Shown one piece after another: positions 28,530-38,159 of a DNA stretch of 64,000 nucleotides. The position numbers and the translations under genes are program-made. Where the stretch lies: contig NZ_ATJV01000081.1 of the NCBI RefSeq assembly GCF_000443165.1, forward strand, positions 62,001 to 126,000, given 5' to 3'. The notes beneath the pieces were generated by a model, which saw only the letters and a list, made by a program, of their open reading frames with translations, was not told the origin of the DNA and did not search any database. Within the stretch, counting starts at the first letter, position 1, and each line of letters starts with the position of its first letter. The stretch comes from Thauera terpenica 58Eu. Its GTDB lineage: Bacteria > Pseudomonadota > Gammaproteobacteria > Burkholderiales > Rhodocyclaceae.

Positions 28530-28562
28530 CTTAACGCACGGCGCACCGCATACGCGCTTGCC

Positions 28563-30692
28563 ATGAGCGCCGGCGCACGAAATGATGTGCGCTTTGCCGT
28601 TCGCGTCGCTGTTCATCCCATGCACACCCTGACCTCTCTCATCACCGAACCCGGGCTGGCCACTGCGCTGTTTTCGAATGCGCGCGAAGGCGTCGTGGTC
28701 ACCGATGTCGAGGGCCGCATCATCGAGGTCAACCCGGCTTTCACGCGCATCACCGGTTATACCCGCGATGAGGTGCTCGGGCGTACCCCGCGCCTGCTGA
28801 GCTCGGGCCGCCATCCGCCTGACTTCTATGAGGCCATGTGGCACAGCCTGCGGAGCAGTGGCCACTGGAGTGGCGAGGTGTGGAACCGGCGCAAGGACAA
28901 TGAGCTGTTTGCCGAGTTGCTCACCATCAGCGCGGTACGCGACGAAGAAGGACGGCTGCAGCACTACCTCGGGCTGTTCTCGGACATCACCTTGCAGACC
29001 GAGCACAAGCGCCAGCTTGAGCATATCGCCCACTATGATGTGCTCACCGCCCTGCCCAATCGCGTGCTGTTCGCCGATCGCTTGCAGCAGGCGATGCTGC
29101 GCGCCAACCGCAGCGGCATGCCGCTTGCGGTGGCCTATATCGATCTGGACAGCTTCAAGACCATCAATGACAACCACGGCCACGACGCCGGCGACCAGTT
29201 GCTGACTGCGGTCGCGGCGCGCATGCGCAAGGTGTTGCGCGACAGTGACACCCTCGCACGCCTGGGGGGAGACGAGTTTGTAGCCGTGCTGTGCGATCTG
29301 CCGGACCAGGCCAGCAGCCGGCCGCTGGTGCAGCGCCTGCTGGCGACGATCGCCGAGCCGGTGGTGGTGGGTGGCCAGACCTTGCAGGTCTCGGGCAGCC
29401 TGGGGGTGACGCTGTTTCCCCAGCGCACCGAGATCGAGGCTGATCAATTGCTGCGTCAGGCTGATCAGGCCATGTACCAGGCCAAGCTCGCCGGCAAGAA
29501 TCGCTACCACCTGTTCGATGCCGAGCACGATGATGATCTGCGCAGCCAGCACGAAAGTCTCGAGCGCATCCGTCTCGGGCTTGATCGGGATGAGTTCGTG
29601 CTGCACTACCAGCCCAAGGTCAACATGCGCAGCGGCGAGGTGATCGGCGCCGAGGCGCTGATCCGCTGGCAACACCCCGAGCTCGGACTGCTCGCGCCCG
29701 ATCGCTTTCTGCCTGTGCTCGAGCATCACCCCCTGGGTGCTGCGCTGGGCGAATGGGTGATCGATGCGGCGCTGGCGCAGATGGCGTGCTGGCAGGAGCT
29801 CGGCGTGCGTGTGCCGGTCAGCGTCAATATCGCCGCCAACCACCTGCAGCGCGCCGATTTTGCACGTCGCCTGGAGATTCTGCTTGCGCTCCATCCCGAG
29901 GTCGCTCCGTCCATGCTGCAGCTCGAAGTGCTCGAGAGCAGCGCGCTTGAGGACATGAGCCACGTCGCCCGGGTGATGAACACCTGCGTGCGGCTGGGCG
30001 TGGGTTTTGCGCTCGACGATTTCGGTACCGGTTATTCCTCGCTCACCTACCTCAAGCGATTGCCGGCCGAGACCTTGAAGATAGACCGCAGCTTCGTGCA
30101 TGACATGCTGCACGATGCGGACGACCTTGCCATTCTCGATGGCGTGCTGGGGCTGGCGCGGGCCTTTCGTCGTGAAGCCGTTGCCGAGGGTGTCGAGACC
30201 GTGGCCCATGGCGAACTCCTGCTGCGCCTGGGTTGCGAGTGTGCGCAGGGCTTTGGCATCGCACGGCCGATGCCGCCCGAGCAGTTGCCGGCGTGGATGA
30301 GCTGCTGGAGGCCCCCTGAGCGCTGGACACAGCAGCGTCGCCTGGGCCTGGAGGCCAGGCCCTTGCTCTATGCAAGCGTCGAGCATCGCGGCTGGATCCT
30401 TGCCATCGATGCGCACCTGGATGGTGTGCGCGATGAGCCGCCGGCGCTGGACCCGCACCAGTGCGGCTTCGGGCGTTGGCTGGATGGCGCGATCGCCGAG
30501 CACCGCGATGGCGGCGACGCGCCTTTGCGGGCGCTCGACCTGCTGCACCAGGAGGTGCATGTGCTGGCCACTGAACTTCTCGCGCTGCACGCTGCGGGGC
30601 GACATGAGGCGGCACGCAGCAGTCAGCTTAGACTGCACTTCCTGCGTGACCGTACCATCGAGGCGATCGAGTCCTTTCTGCCGGCGTTCTGA
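28563..30692 (+). CDS. PAS-GGDEF-EAL-CZB cyclic-di-GMP enzyme with zinc-sensing domain
   Basis: A 709-residue cytosolic signalling protein. A PAS domain (about 32-145), then GGDEF at 235-239 with an intact RDSD inhibitory site (226-229), so diguanylate cyclase activity is plausible. The EAL domain starts with EAL at 364-366 and keeps DDFGTGYSS (485-493) and EGVE, so phosphodiesterase activity is also plausible. The C-terminal region (about 600-705) matches the chemoreceptor zinc-binding (CZB) domain: H608-R-G-W, C634-G-F-G-R-W and H662-Q-E-V-H666. Zinc or redox control of c-di-GMP is inferred. A second start at 28620 (MHTLTSL) is equally possible; neither has a good ribosome site. It follows the exporter by 33 bases. 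Confidence 0.9.
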   Translation: MSAGARNDVRFAVRVAVHPMHTLTSLITEPGLATALFSNAREGVVVTDVEGRIIEVNPAFTRITGYTRDEVLGRTPRLLSSGRHPPDFYEAMWHSLRSSGHWSGEVWNRRKDNELFAELLTISAVRDEEGRLQHYLGLFSDITLQTEHKRQLEHIAHYDVLTALPNRVLFADRLQQAMLRANRSGMPLAVAYIDLDSFKTINDNHGHDAGDQLLTAVAARMRKVLRDSDTLARLGGDEFVAVLCDLPDQASSRPLVQRLLATIAEPVVVGGQTLQVSGSLGVTLFPQRTEIEADQLLRQADQAMYQAKLAGKNRYHLFDAEHDDDLRSQHESLERIRLGLDRDEFVLHYQPKVNMRSGEVIGAEALIRWQHPELGLLAPDRFLPVLEHHPLGAALGEWVIDAALAQMACWQELGVRVPVSVNIAANHLQRADFARRLEILLALHPEVAPSMLQLEVLESSALEDMSHVARVMNTCVRLGVGFALDDFGTGYSSLTYLKRLPAETLKIDRSFVHDMLHDADDLAILDGVLGLARAFRREAVAEGVETVAHGELLLRLGCECAQGFGIARPMPPEQLPAWMSCWRPPERWTQQRRLGLEARPLLYASVEHRGWILAIDAHLDGVRDEPPALDPHQCGFGRWLDGAIAEHRDGGDAPLRALDLLHQEVHVLATELLALHAAGRHEAARSSQLRLHFLRDRTIEAIESFLPAF

Positions 30693-30724
30693 GCGCCTCC
30701 CGCGCCGCTGCCGTGACCGGCGCC

Positions 30725-31939
30725 TCAGGCGGTGGCGACGCGGCGTTCGATGGCGGCTTCGCGAATCGGCAGATTGAGCACCGCGGCCAGCAAGGCCAGC
30801 ACGATGTCGGCGTACCACATCCAGCGGAAGTCACCGAACTCCACGACCGCCAGTCCGCCCAGCCAGGCGCCGAGAAAGCCGCCGATCTGGTGGGACAGCA
30901 GGGTCAGGCCGAACAGGGTGCCAAGGTAGCGCACGCCGAACAGCTTGCCGACCAGGGCCGCCGTGGGCGGCACCGTGCCCAGCCAGGTGAAGCCCAGGCC
31001 GGCGGCGAAGACATAGAAGGTCCATTCCGAGGGCGGCGCCAGCAGGTAAGCGGCGACGAGCACTGCGCGCGAGCCGTACATGGCCGCCAGCACGTGCTTG
31101 CTGCGGTAGCGTGATACACAGGCGCCGGCATACAGGCTGCCGAAGATGTTCGCCAGGCCGATGATCGCCAGCGACCAACTGGCGACGGTTGGTGGCAAGC
31201 CGCACAGCTCCACCTCACCCGGCAGATGGGTGGCGAGAAAGGCGATATGGAAGCCGCAGGCGAAGAAGCCCGCGTGCAGCAGCAGATAGCTGCGGTCCCC
31301 GAGCGCGTCGCGCACGGCGCGCAGCACGCCGTGGTCGGTGTCGGTGTGCGCAATCGGTGGCGTTGAGCTCTGCGTGAGCTTGCCGATCAGCGGCAGGGCG
31401 GCGAGCGCGGCGATGGCCATCGCCCCCATCGCGCCCATCCAGCCGATGCTCTGGATGAGTTTTTGCAGGATGGGGGCGAACAGGAACTGGCCGAAGGAGC
31501 CGCCGGCGTTGATCACGCCCGACGCCGTGCCGCGCGCCTCCACCGGCATGCGCTGGGCGGCGGCACCGATCAGCACCGAGAAGCTCGCCGCGCCCGAGCC
31601 CATCGCCGACACCAGGCCGATGGTCAGCACCAGCCCTGGCCCTGAGCTCATGAAAGGGGTCAGCGCGCTGCCCAGCGCCAGCAGCACGAGCGCGCCGATC
31701 AGCACCGGACGCGGCCCGTGGCGGTCGGCGATGGCGCCGGCCACCGGCTGGATCGCCCCCCACACGAACTGGGCGACCGCCAGCGCCAGGCTGATGGTGG
31801 CGATGCCCAGGCCGGTGCTGGTGTTGAGCGGGCTGACGAACAGGCCCATCGACTGACGGATGCCCATCGTCACCAGCAGGATGCTGGCCGCGGCGAGGGT
31901 GGTGACGAGAACGTCCGGGCTGCGAAGTGAACGGAACAT
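30725..31939 (-). CDS. Major facilitator superfamily transporter
   Basis: A 404-residue, 12-segment MFS permease. The N-half carries the A-motif-like GAIADRHGPRPVLIGA between segments 2 and 3 and GTASGVINAGGSFGQF in segment 5. A central loop (about 190-215, TQSSTPPIAHTDTDHG) divides the halves. The profile resembles the oxalate:formate antiporter / YbfB-like group, but the substrate cannot be told. It is convergent with the c-di-GMP gene, the two stops being 32 bases apart. Confidence 0.85.
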   Translation of the reverse strand: MFRSLRSPDVLVTTLAAASILLVTMGIRQSMGLFVSPLNTSTGLGIATISLALAVAQFVWGAIQPVAGAIADRHGPRPVLIGALVLLALGSALTPFMSSGPGLVLTIGLVSAMGSGAASFSVLIGAAAQRMPVEARGTASGVINAGGSFGQFLFAPILQKLIQSIGWMGAMGAMAIAALAALPLIGKLTQSSTPPIAHTDTDHGVLRAVRDALGDRSYLLLHAGFFACGFHIAFLATHLPGEVELCGLPPTVASWSLAIIGLANIFGSLYAGACVSRYRSKHVLAAMYGSRAVLVAAYLLAPPSEWTFYVFAAGLGFTWLGTVPPTAALVGKLFGVRYLGTLFGLTLLSHQIGGFLGAWLGGLAVVEFGDFRWMWYADIVLALLAAVLNLPIREAAIERRVATA

Positions 31940-32061
31940 GGCGTGCGGCAGGGGTCGATTGAGAGGCAGGGGGTGAGGCGTGAGCCGCGCGCACTATAAG
32001 GTCAAACAAGAACAGGGCGAAGCTCACCTTGCCGGGCGCAGGCCATGTTGCGCTCGGCCGC

Positions 32062-32901
32062 TCAGCGCTGGCGCCGGGGACGGAACTGGCGGCTGTCGGC
32101 GTAATAGTCGGCGGACTCATTGGCGGGAGTGAGGCCGGGGATGCCGAGCAGAGGCAGCGGAGAGAAAGCGCGCGTACTGAGGCGGTGGCGAAGTGTGTTC
32201 AGTTCCTGAGCCAGCCAGGCGTCGGTGTCGGCCAGGCGGGCGGGTTCATCCAGGGTGTGCCAGTCGGGCGCGACCACGCGATACAAGGCCTTGGCACACA
32301 GACCAAAGAAGGGCGCACGCAACTGATCCCAGCTGCCATGGCCGAAGATGAGGAAGCGGGTGCTGTGCTGCAGGGTCTGGCGGCGGCGCCAGAACACCTC
32401 CTCCCATTCGTGTGCCGCCAGCAGCGCGGGAATCTCGGGCGCGCTGGAGACGACGACGATGCCGCATTCGTCGAACTGGGTGAGGGCGTCACGGACCGGG
32501 CCGCGGCCGCCCAGCCCGGCCGCGCTGCGGGCGTGGATCTCCTCGACATGCAGGCGGTTGCAGCACGCCTTGCTGCGCGGCCAGGCACACCAGGCGAGGG
32601 CGTTGAAGGCGTCGTGCCAGTCATGGCTGCGCGTGGGCACTTCGCCGCTGGCGAAGATGTGGGCTTCGTAGCTGGTGATGGCAGGGTCGGGCGCGCTGAA
32701 ACGGATCGGTGCGCCGCCGCCGCTGCAAGTGGCGGGCGCGACTTCAGCGCGCAGCGTGTTGAGGGCGGCGAGCGCGGGCGGGCCGGCATCCGTGAAACGT
32801 GTCAGCCAGGCTGCGATCGATGCAAAGAGCGGCTTGCCGACCAGGGCTGCGGGACTGTCGGTGGTCGCGTGCAGTGGTGTGAGGGTGTGCATCATTTGCA
32901 A
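32062..32901 (-). CDS. DUF3025 domain-containing protein
   Basis: A 279-residue cytosolic protein of the DUF3025 family: HDAFNALAWCAWPRSKACCNRLH is the diagnostic core (about residues 95-117), followed by LTQFDECGIVVVSS and FLIFGHGSWDQL. No biochemical function is known. Start at 32901 (MQMMHTLT); the Met three codons on is equally possible. It shares strand and spacing with the DUF924 gene upstream (65 bases) and may share a transcript. Confidence 0.8.
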   Translation of the reverse strand: MQMMHTLTPLHATTDSPAALVGKPLFASIAAWLTRFTDAGPPALAALNTLRAEVAPATCSGGGAPIRFSAPDPAITSYEAHIFASGEVPTRSHDWHDAFNALAWCAWPRSKACCNRLHVEEIHARSAAGLGGRGPVRDALTQFDECGIVVVSSAPEIPALLAAHEWEEVFWRRRQTLQHSTRFLIFGHGSWDQLRAPFFGLCAKALYRVVAPDWHTLDEPARLADTDAWLAQELNTLRHRLSTRAFSPLPLLGIPGLTPANESADYYADSRQFRPRRQR

Positions 32902-32966
32902 TGGGTTGCGAGGCCTCAGGGGGGCGCGTGCTGCGTTACGTCTCTGTGTCCACGGCGACTTCGGGC

Positions 32967-33566
32967 TCAGAAGCGCGAGCCTGGCTGGCGCAGGAAGTCT
33001 GCCTCTGCGGCCGTGGTTTCGCGCCCGAGCGCCGCGTTGCGGTGAGGGAAGCGGCCAAAGCGTTCGATGATCTCGAGGTGGCGGCGGGCGTAATCCAGGA
33101 AGCCGTCGAAAGCCGGGCGCAATTCGCTGCTCACACTGGCTGCGAGGGCGTCGAACAGGCGCACCGCGTGTTGCTGGTCGGCGAGGTTTTCGGAGTGCTC
33201 GAGCGGCAGGTAGAGGAACACGCGCTCGATCGGTCGTGCGCGCGTGTCCAACCCGAGCACCAGCGCCTCCTTGGCCCAGCGCAGGGCGAGCACGTCGAAG
33301 GCGAAGGCGGCGGCCTGCTCACGCCAGATGTTGCGTGGGAACTGGTCGGTGAGCAGGATCAGCGCCAGTCGGCCGCGCAGCTCGCCCAGCCAGCTGTCGA
33401 GTTCGCCGGTGGCGGCGCGCTCCACCAATGGGGCGAAGCGCTTGCGGATCTCTGTGTCCACCGCCGGCTGTTTCTGCCACCACAGCGCGGATTGACTCGC
33501 GATCACTTCGGCGTCCTGAGGGCTGGTACCGAACCAGAAGGCGTGAAGGGTGTCGGGCGTATCCAT
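32967..33566 (-). CDS. DUF924 family protein
   Basis: A 199-residue, mostly alpha-helical protein. Family signatures are AFWFGTSPQD at the start, LILLTDQFPRNIWR, and RVFLYLPLEHSENL, giving a TPR-like helical bundle. Function unknown. The start at ATG 33566 fits the family N-terminus. The stretch between its start and the leuA stop (33567-33711) holds nothing recognisable. Confidence 0.88.
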   Translation of the reverse strand: MDTPDTLHAFWFGTSPQDAEVIASQSALWWQKQPAVDTEIRKRFAPLVERAATGELDSWLGELRGRLALILLTDQFPRNIWREQAAAFAFDVLALRWAKEALVLGLDTRARPIERVFLYLPLEHSENLADQQHAVRLFDALAASVSSELRPAFDGFLDYARRHLEIIERFGRFPHRNAALGRETTAAEADFLRQPGSRF

Positions 33567-33711
33567 GCTGGGCTCCGGTGCAGGGCGTGAGTGCTGCCAG
33601 CATAAACCAGCGCGCCGCTGTGGTCCGCGATGCTTGCACGAGGCGCTGCGCAGGGACCGGCGTGCTGCACCGGTCCTTGCGCAGGCGGCAGGGTGCCGAG
33701 TTCCGCGTGCC

Positions 33712-35436
33712 TCAGGCGGCGCGTGCGCCGAGGCTGAGCGGGAGATCGGCCTGCAGGCGGTTTACCCCGCTGATGATGGCGCGGATGGAGGCGGTGACGA
33801 TGTTGCCGTCGATGCCCACGCCGTAGCGGTCGCCGCTGCTCCCGGAGTGCGACATCAGCTCCAGAAAGGCGCAGGCCTGAGCGTTGCCGCCCTCCGCACT
33901 GGCGCTGATCGAGCGCTCTTCAAAGCTGCGCACCTGGACGTCGATGCCGGCGCCGCGCAAGGCATGCACCGCGGCGTCGATGGGGCCGTTGCCCTCGCCC
34001 ACGAGCAGGTGGCGGGTGCCGGCAATTTCGACCACGAGGCGGATGCCCTGCGCTTCGCCACGTTCGAACAAGTGATGTTCGACGTAGCGCACCGGTGCGA
34101 TGGTGTCGAGATAAGTGGTGCTGAAGAGCTGCCAGATGTCCGCCGCGCTCATCTCGCCGCCCGAGCTGTCGGTCACCTGCTGCACCTCGCGTGAGAATTC
34201 CACCTGCAGACGGCGCGGCATGGCGATGCCGTATTCGGTCTCGAGCAGATAGGCGATGCCGCCCTTGCCGGACTGGCTGTTGACGCGGATCACCGAGTCG
34301 TAGCTGCGGCCGAGATCGGCGGGGTCGATCGGGAGATAGGGTACGTTCCACGGACGGGTTTCCCCGCTGCCAGCCTTTTGAGCGGCAAATCCCTTCTTGA
34401 TGGCGTCCTGGTGGGAGCCGGAGAAGGCCGTGAACACGAGATCCCCCACATAGGGGTGGCGTGGGTGGATGGGCAACTGGTTGCAGTGCTCGACGGTGCG
34501 GGCGACGGCGTTGATGTCGGAGAAGTCGAGGCCGGGCGATACGCCCTGGGTGTACATGTTGAGCGCGAGGGTGACGATGTCCACGTTGCCGGTGCGCTCG
34601 CCGTTGCCGAACAGGCAGCCTTCGACACGGTCGGCGCCCGCCATCATGCCGAGCTCGGCGGCGGCCACGCCGGTGCCGCGGTCGTTGTGCGGGTGCAGGC
34701 TGAGCACGACGCTGTCGCGGCGGGCGAGATTGCGGTGCATCCACTCCACCTGGTCGGCATAGACGTTGGGTGTGGACACTTCCACCGTGGCGGGGAGGTT
34801 GAGGATGACCTTGTTGTCCGGCGTCGCGCCCCATGCTGCGGTGACCGCGTCGCAGACTTCCTTGGCAAAGTCGAGTTCAGTGGCGGAGAAGGTCTCAGGG
34901 CTGTATTCGAGTGCGATCTCGGTACCGCAGTCCGCTTTCATCTCGGCGGCGATGTGCTTGATGAGGCGCACTGCCGACACCGCGAGCGCGACCACCTGGG
35001 CCTTGTCCATGTTGAACACCACTTCGCGGAAGGTGGGCGAGGTGGCGTTGTACACGTGGATGATGGCGCGGCGCGCACCCCGCACCGATTCCATGGTGCG
35101 GCGGATGAGGTCTTCGCGGGCCTGGGTGAGGACCTGGATGGTGACGTCCTGCGGCACGTGTCCACCCGTGACCAGGGTGCGCACGAAGTCGAAGTCGGTC
35201 TGCGAGGCGGACGGGAAGCCGACCTCGATTTCCTTGAAGCCGATGTCGCACACGCTGCGGAACATGCGCATCTTGCGCTCGACGTTCATGGGTTCGAACA
35301 GCGCCTGGTTGCCGTCGCGCAGGTCGGTGCTCATCCAGATCGGCGCCTTGTCGATGAGCTTGCCCGGCCACTGGCGGTCGGTGAGCATGACGGCGGGAAA
35401 GGGACGGTACTTGGTGGCGGGCTGGGGCAACATCAT
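33712..35436 (-). CDS. leuA: 2-isopropylmalate synthase, long (LeuA2) form
   Basis: First committed enzyme of leucine biosynthesis: acetyl-CoA plus 2-ketoisovalerate to 2-isopropylmalate. 574 aa. The catalytic HMGL-like TIM barrel starts with [13 protein letters not shown] (35-47), includes [18 protein letters not shown] (metal-binding His pair) and [17 protein letters not shown]. The C-terminal regulatory LeuA dimer domain (about 440-565) should bind leucine for feedback inhibition. Start at ATG 35436-35434; an open frame upstream to 35547 has no conserved residues. Divergent from an Lrp-type regulator, 170 bases away. No leucine-rich leader peptide seen. Confidence 0.96.
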   Translation of the reverse strand: MMLPQPATKYRPFPAVMLTDRQWPGKLIDKAPIWMSTDLRDGNQALFEPMNVERKMRMFRSVCDIGFKEIEVGFPSASQTDFDFVRTLVTGGHVPQDVTIQVLTQAREDLIRRTMESVRGARRAIIHVYNATSPTFREVVFNMDKAQVVALAVSAVRLIKHIAAEMKADCGTEIALEYSPETFSATELDFAKEVCDAVTAAWGATPDNKVILNLPATVEVSTPNVYADQVEWMHRNLARRDSVVLSLHPHNDRGTGVAAAELGMMAGADRVEGCLFGNGERTGNVDIVTLALNMYTQGVSPGLDFSDINAVARTVEHCNQLPIHPRHPYVGDLVFTAFSGSHQDAIKKGFAAQKAGSGETRPWNVPYLPIDPADLGRSYDSVIRVNSQSGKGGIAYLLETEYGIAMPRRLQVEFSREVQQVTDSSGGEMSAADIWQLFSTTYLDTIAPVRYVEHHLFERGEAQGIRLVVEIAGTRHLLVGEGNGPIDAAVHALRGAGIDVQVRSFEERSISASAEGGNAQACAFLELMSHSGSSGDRYGVGIDGNIVTASIRAIISGVNRLQADLPLSLGARAA

Positions 35437-35606
35437 GGCGCGGTCCTCGTGGGCAGGGCGTGATTCGATGGGAAGAAGTTTACGCGCACTGCTGAGACAG
35501 ACGATTGCGTTGTTGCACTGCGATCGCCTGCTTTTCAGCAACATCATTCACTTTGGTATTGTTTGATGCAAGAATTCACCGATTCATCCAAACAAGGGGG
35601 GTGATC

Positions 35607-36077
35607 ATGCAACTCGACCGCTATGACCGCCAGATTCTCGAGGTGCTGCAGCAAGACGGGCGCATCAGCAACCAGGATCTTGCCGACCGCATCAGCCTGT
35701 CGCCTTCGTCCTGCCTGCGGCGTCTGCGCGCGCTGGAGGAGTCCGGCCTCATCCGCGGCTACCGTGCCCTGCTCGACGCCAGAAAGCTGGGCCTGTCGCT
35801 GATGGCGCTGATCCACATCTCGATGGATCGCCACACGCCCGAGCGCTTCACGCACTTCGAGGGCGAGGTGGAAAAGATTCCCCAGGTGCTGGAATGCCTG
35901 CTCATCACCGGCCAGGACGCCGACTATCAGCTCAAGGTGGTGGTCGCCGACATGGACGGCTATCAGGAGCTGCTGCTCAATCGCATCACCCGCATTCCGG
36001 GTGTCACCGGGGTGCACTCGAGCTTCGTGCTCAGACGGGTGATAGACAAGACCGCGCTGCCGGTGCCCGGGCTTTGA
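35607..36077 (+). CDS. Lrp/AsnC-family transcriptional regulator
   Basis: A 156-residue Lrp/AsnC regulator. N-terminal winged helix-turn-helix (LDRYDRQILEVLQQDGRI, NQDLADRISLSPSSCLRRL) and C-terminal RAM/AsnC effector domain (about 65-145). Start at ATG 35607 with GGGGGGTG upstream; an upstream in-frame ATG lies in the promoter region. It reads away from leuA, so leuA or the downstream carboxylate/CoA cluster are natural target candidates; the family often responds to branched-chain amino acids. Confidence 0.92.
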   Translation: MQLDRYDRQILEVLQQDGRISNQDLADRISLSPSSCLRRLRALEESGLIRGYRALLDARKLGLSLMALIHISMDRHTPERFTHFEGEVEKIPQVLECLLITGQDADYQLKVVVADMDGYQELLLNRITRIPGVTGVHSSFVLRRVIDKTALPVPGL

Positions 36078-36286
36078 GAGTGAGTGTCCGGGCCCATCTC
36101 CTTGTCAGCTGGCCGAGCATGCTCGGCGGTGCCTTATGCCGTGTGCAAAAGCGCGAGGAGGGTGGGTGAAATCGCGGCCTGCGCGCACATGCTGCGGTGG
36201 CGGCTGGATAAATATATTTGTACGCAGGTTTTTACCGCGTTATGGTCTCCCTGAGGTTCCTGATACCTCGTCCATAGGAGGAGAGC

Positions 36287-37255
36287 ATGAAAAAATTCAC
36301 TGCACTGGCAGCCAGCCTGTCCCTGATCGGCGCCTTGGGCGCCGCCCCCGCGCACGCGCAGCAGCAGTTCGTCACCATCGGCACCGGGGGTGTCACTGGC
36401 GTCTACTACGCTGCAGGCGGTGCGATCTGCCGCCTGATGAACAAGGACAGGGCCGAACATGGCATCCGCTGCTCGGTCGAGAGCACTGGCGGCTCGGTCT
36501 ATAACGTGAACACGATCAAGGCCGAAGAGCTCGACTTTGGCGTTGTGCAATCGGACGTGCAGTACAACGCGGTGAAGGGGGCGGCGCAATTCAAGGAGGT
36601 CGGTCCCTTTGGCGACTTGCGCGCGGTGTTCGCCCTGCATGCCGAACCGCTGACCGTCCTTGCGCGCAAGGACGCGAGCGTGACGCGGATGGAGGACTTC
36701 AAGGGCAAGCGCTTCAACGTCGGCAACCCCGGCTCGGGCCAGCGCGCCACGGTGGAGATGTTGTTGCCGGCGCTGGGCATGAGCATGGCGGACTTCTCGC
36801 TGGCCTCCGAACTCAAGCCTGACGAACACGGCGCGGCGCTGTGCGACAACAAGATCGACGGCTTCGCCTACGTCGTCGGCCACCCGGCAGCGAACATCCA
36901 GGACCCGACCACCACCTGCGGCGCGAAGCTGGTTGCGGTGACCGGTGAGGGGGTGGACAAGCTGGTGGCGCAGTATCCCTACTTCGCCAGCGTTTCGGTG
37001 CCGGGGGGGCTGTACGCCAACAACCCCGAGCCCACCCCGACCTTCGGCGTGGTCGCCAGCTTCGTCACTTCGGTGAAGGTGGCCGACGACAAGGTGTACA
37101 CGCTGGTGAAAGCGGTGTTCGACAATTTCGAGGACTTCAAGAAGCTGCATCCCGCGTTCGCCGGGCTCGAGCCCAAGGAAATGATCCGCGGCGGCCTGTC
37201 TGCGCCGCTGCATGAGGGTGCGCTGAAGTACTACAAGGAAAAGGGCTGGATGTAA
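36287..37255 (+). CDS. TAXI-family TRAP transporter solute-binding protein
   Basis: A 322-residue periplasmic protein of the TAXI (TRAP-associated extracytoplasmic immunogenic) family. Signal peptide residues 1-24 ([15 protein letters not shown] to AHAQ). Mature start [23 protein letters not shown] is the family signature; later [23 protein letters not shown] and [13 protein letters not shown]. Such proteins bring organic acids (glutamate, 2-oxoacids, aromatic acids) to a fused TRAP permease, but no permease gene is present in this window. Excellent ribosome site AGGAGGAG seven to ten bases before ATG 36287. Confidence 0.92.
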   Translation: MKKFTALAASLSLIGALGAAPAHAQQQFVTIGTGGVTGVYYAAGGAICRLMNKDRAEHGIRCSVESTGGSVYNVNTIKAEELDFGVVQSDVQYNAVKGAAQFKEVGPFGDLRAVFALHAEPLTVLARKDASVTRMEDFKGKRFNVGNPGSGQRATVEMLLPALGMSMADFSLASELKPDEHGAALCDNKIDGFAYVVGHPAANIQDPTTTCGAKLVAVTGEGVDKLVAQYPYFASVSVPGGLYANNPEPTPTFGVVASFVTSVKVADDKVYTLVKAVFDNFEDFKKLHPAFAGLEPKEMIRGGLSAPLHEGALKYYKEKGWM

Positions 37256-37281
37256 GCTGGCTGTCCGCCCGCGATCCGGCG

Positions 37282-37322
37282 CATGGGTGCCCGCCACCGA
37301 TTGCGGTTGGCGGCGCCCATGT
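37282..37322 (+). other. Stem-loop downstream of the TAXI binding-protein gene
   Basis: CATGGGTGCCCGCCA and TGGCGGCGCCCATG form a 14 bp stem (with one bulge) around an 11-base loop. There is no T-run. Such a stem after a binding-protein gene often shields the upstream mRNA from 3' exonucleases; partial termination before the hydratase gene is the alternative. Confidence 0.6.
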
Positions 37323-37375
37323 GATCAGGATCGAGCCACACGACACCAGCCAGCAACACTCTACGGGGAGCTGTG

Positions 37376-38158
37376 ATGAAATTTGAAACCATCCTCTACG
37401 ACTTGCGTGAAGGCATTGCCGAAATCCGGCTCAACCGTCCTCAGCGTCTGAATGCCGTCACCCAGCAACTTTATGATGAGTTGAACGTGGCGCTGTCCTG
37501 CGCCGAAGCCGAGCGTGAGGCCCGTGTGGTGCTGATCTCGGGCGAGGGGCGGGCGTTTTGTGTCGGCGCTGACCTTAAAGAACACAAGGCCGGGCGTTCG
37601 GCCTTCGACCGCCGCCAGTACCTGAAGGGCGAGCAGGACGTGTGTCAGCGCCTCCTGCACCTGAAGAAACCGGTGATCGCTGCGGTCAATGGCTTTGCGC
37701 TGGGTGCGGGGGCGGAGATCGCGATTGCGGCGGATTTCGTGCTGATGGCCGAGAGCGCGCAGATCGGTCTGCCCGAGGTCTCGATTGGAAACTTCCTCGG
37801 CGGCGGCGTGACCTGGTTGCTGCCACGACTGGTGGGCCTGGCCAAGGCGCGTGAGCTCGCTTTCCTGGGTGAGCGCATCAAGGGCGAGGAGGCGGTGCGT
37901 ATCGGCTTGGCGAATCGCGTGTTTGCGGACGAGAACTTCCTCGAATCGGCACGCGAATTTGCGCGCAAGCTGGCGAGCAAGGCGCCGTTTTCGATGGAGC
38001 TGGCCAAGCAGCAGCTCAACCTGTCGGCCGAGCGCACGCTCGATGCCTGTCTCACTGCCGAACTCGAGGGCATGATGTTCGTGGGCACGACCCGCGACTG
38101 GCAGGAGGGCGTGGACGCCTTTGCCGAGAAGCGCACGCCAATCTTCAAGGGGGAATGA
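37376..38158 (+). CDS. Enoyl-CoA hydratase/isomerase family protein
   Basis: Crotonase-fold enzyme, 260 aa. Oxyanion-hole segments GRAFCVGADLKEH and NGFALGAGAEIAIAADF are present, and GLPEVSIGNFLGGG carries the position of the catalytic Glu. Ribosome site GGGGAG precedes ATG 37376 (a GTG one codon earlier is possible). It is followed after one base by the acyl-CoA synthetase gene, so they are translated as a unit. Substrate not determinable; probably hydration or isomerisation of a CoA-activated unsaturated acid. Confidence 0.9.
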   Translation: MKFETILYDLREGIAEIRLNRPQRLNAVTQQLYDELNVALSCAEAEREARVVLISGEGRAFCVGADLKEHKAGRSAFDRRQYLKGEQDVCQRLLHLKKPVIAAVNGFALGAGAEIAIAADFVLMAESAQIGLPEVSIGNFLGGGVTWLLPRLVGLAKARELAFLGERIKGEEAVRIGLANRVFADENFLESAREFARKLASKAPFSMELAKQQLNLSAERTLDACLTAELEGMMFVGTTRDWQEGVDAFAEKRTPIFKGE

Positions 38159-38159
38159 C

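Noticed and set aside
26727-30818. A 1363-codon minus-strand frame across the ABC exporter and c-di-GMP genes
   Set aside because: Antisense shadow of two well supported plus-strand genes; no conserved motif.
35437-35547. A possible leuA leader peptide or longer LeuA N-terminus
   Set aside because: The frame holds no run of leucine codons and no attenuator hairpin; it is also not conserved with LeuA.
37256-37375. Search for a TRAP permease gene fragment next to the TAXI binding protein
   Set aside because: No membrane-protein coding sequence is present here or in the flanking genes; only the stem-loop is visible.
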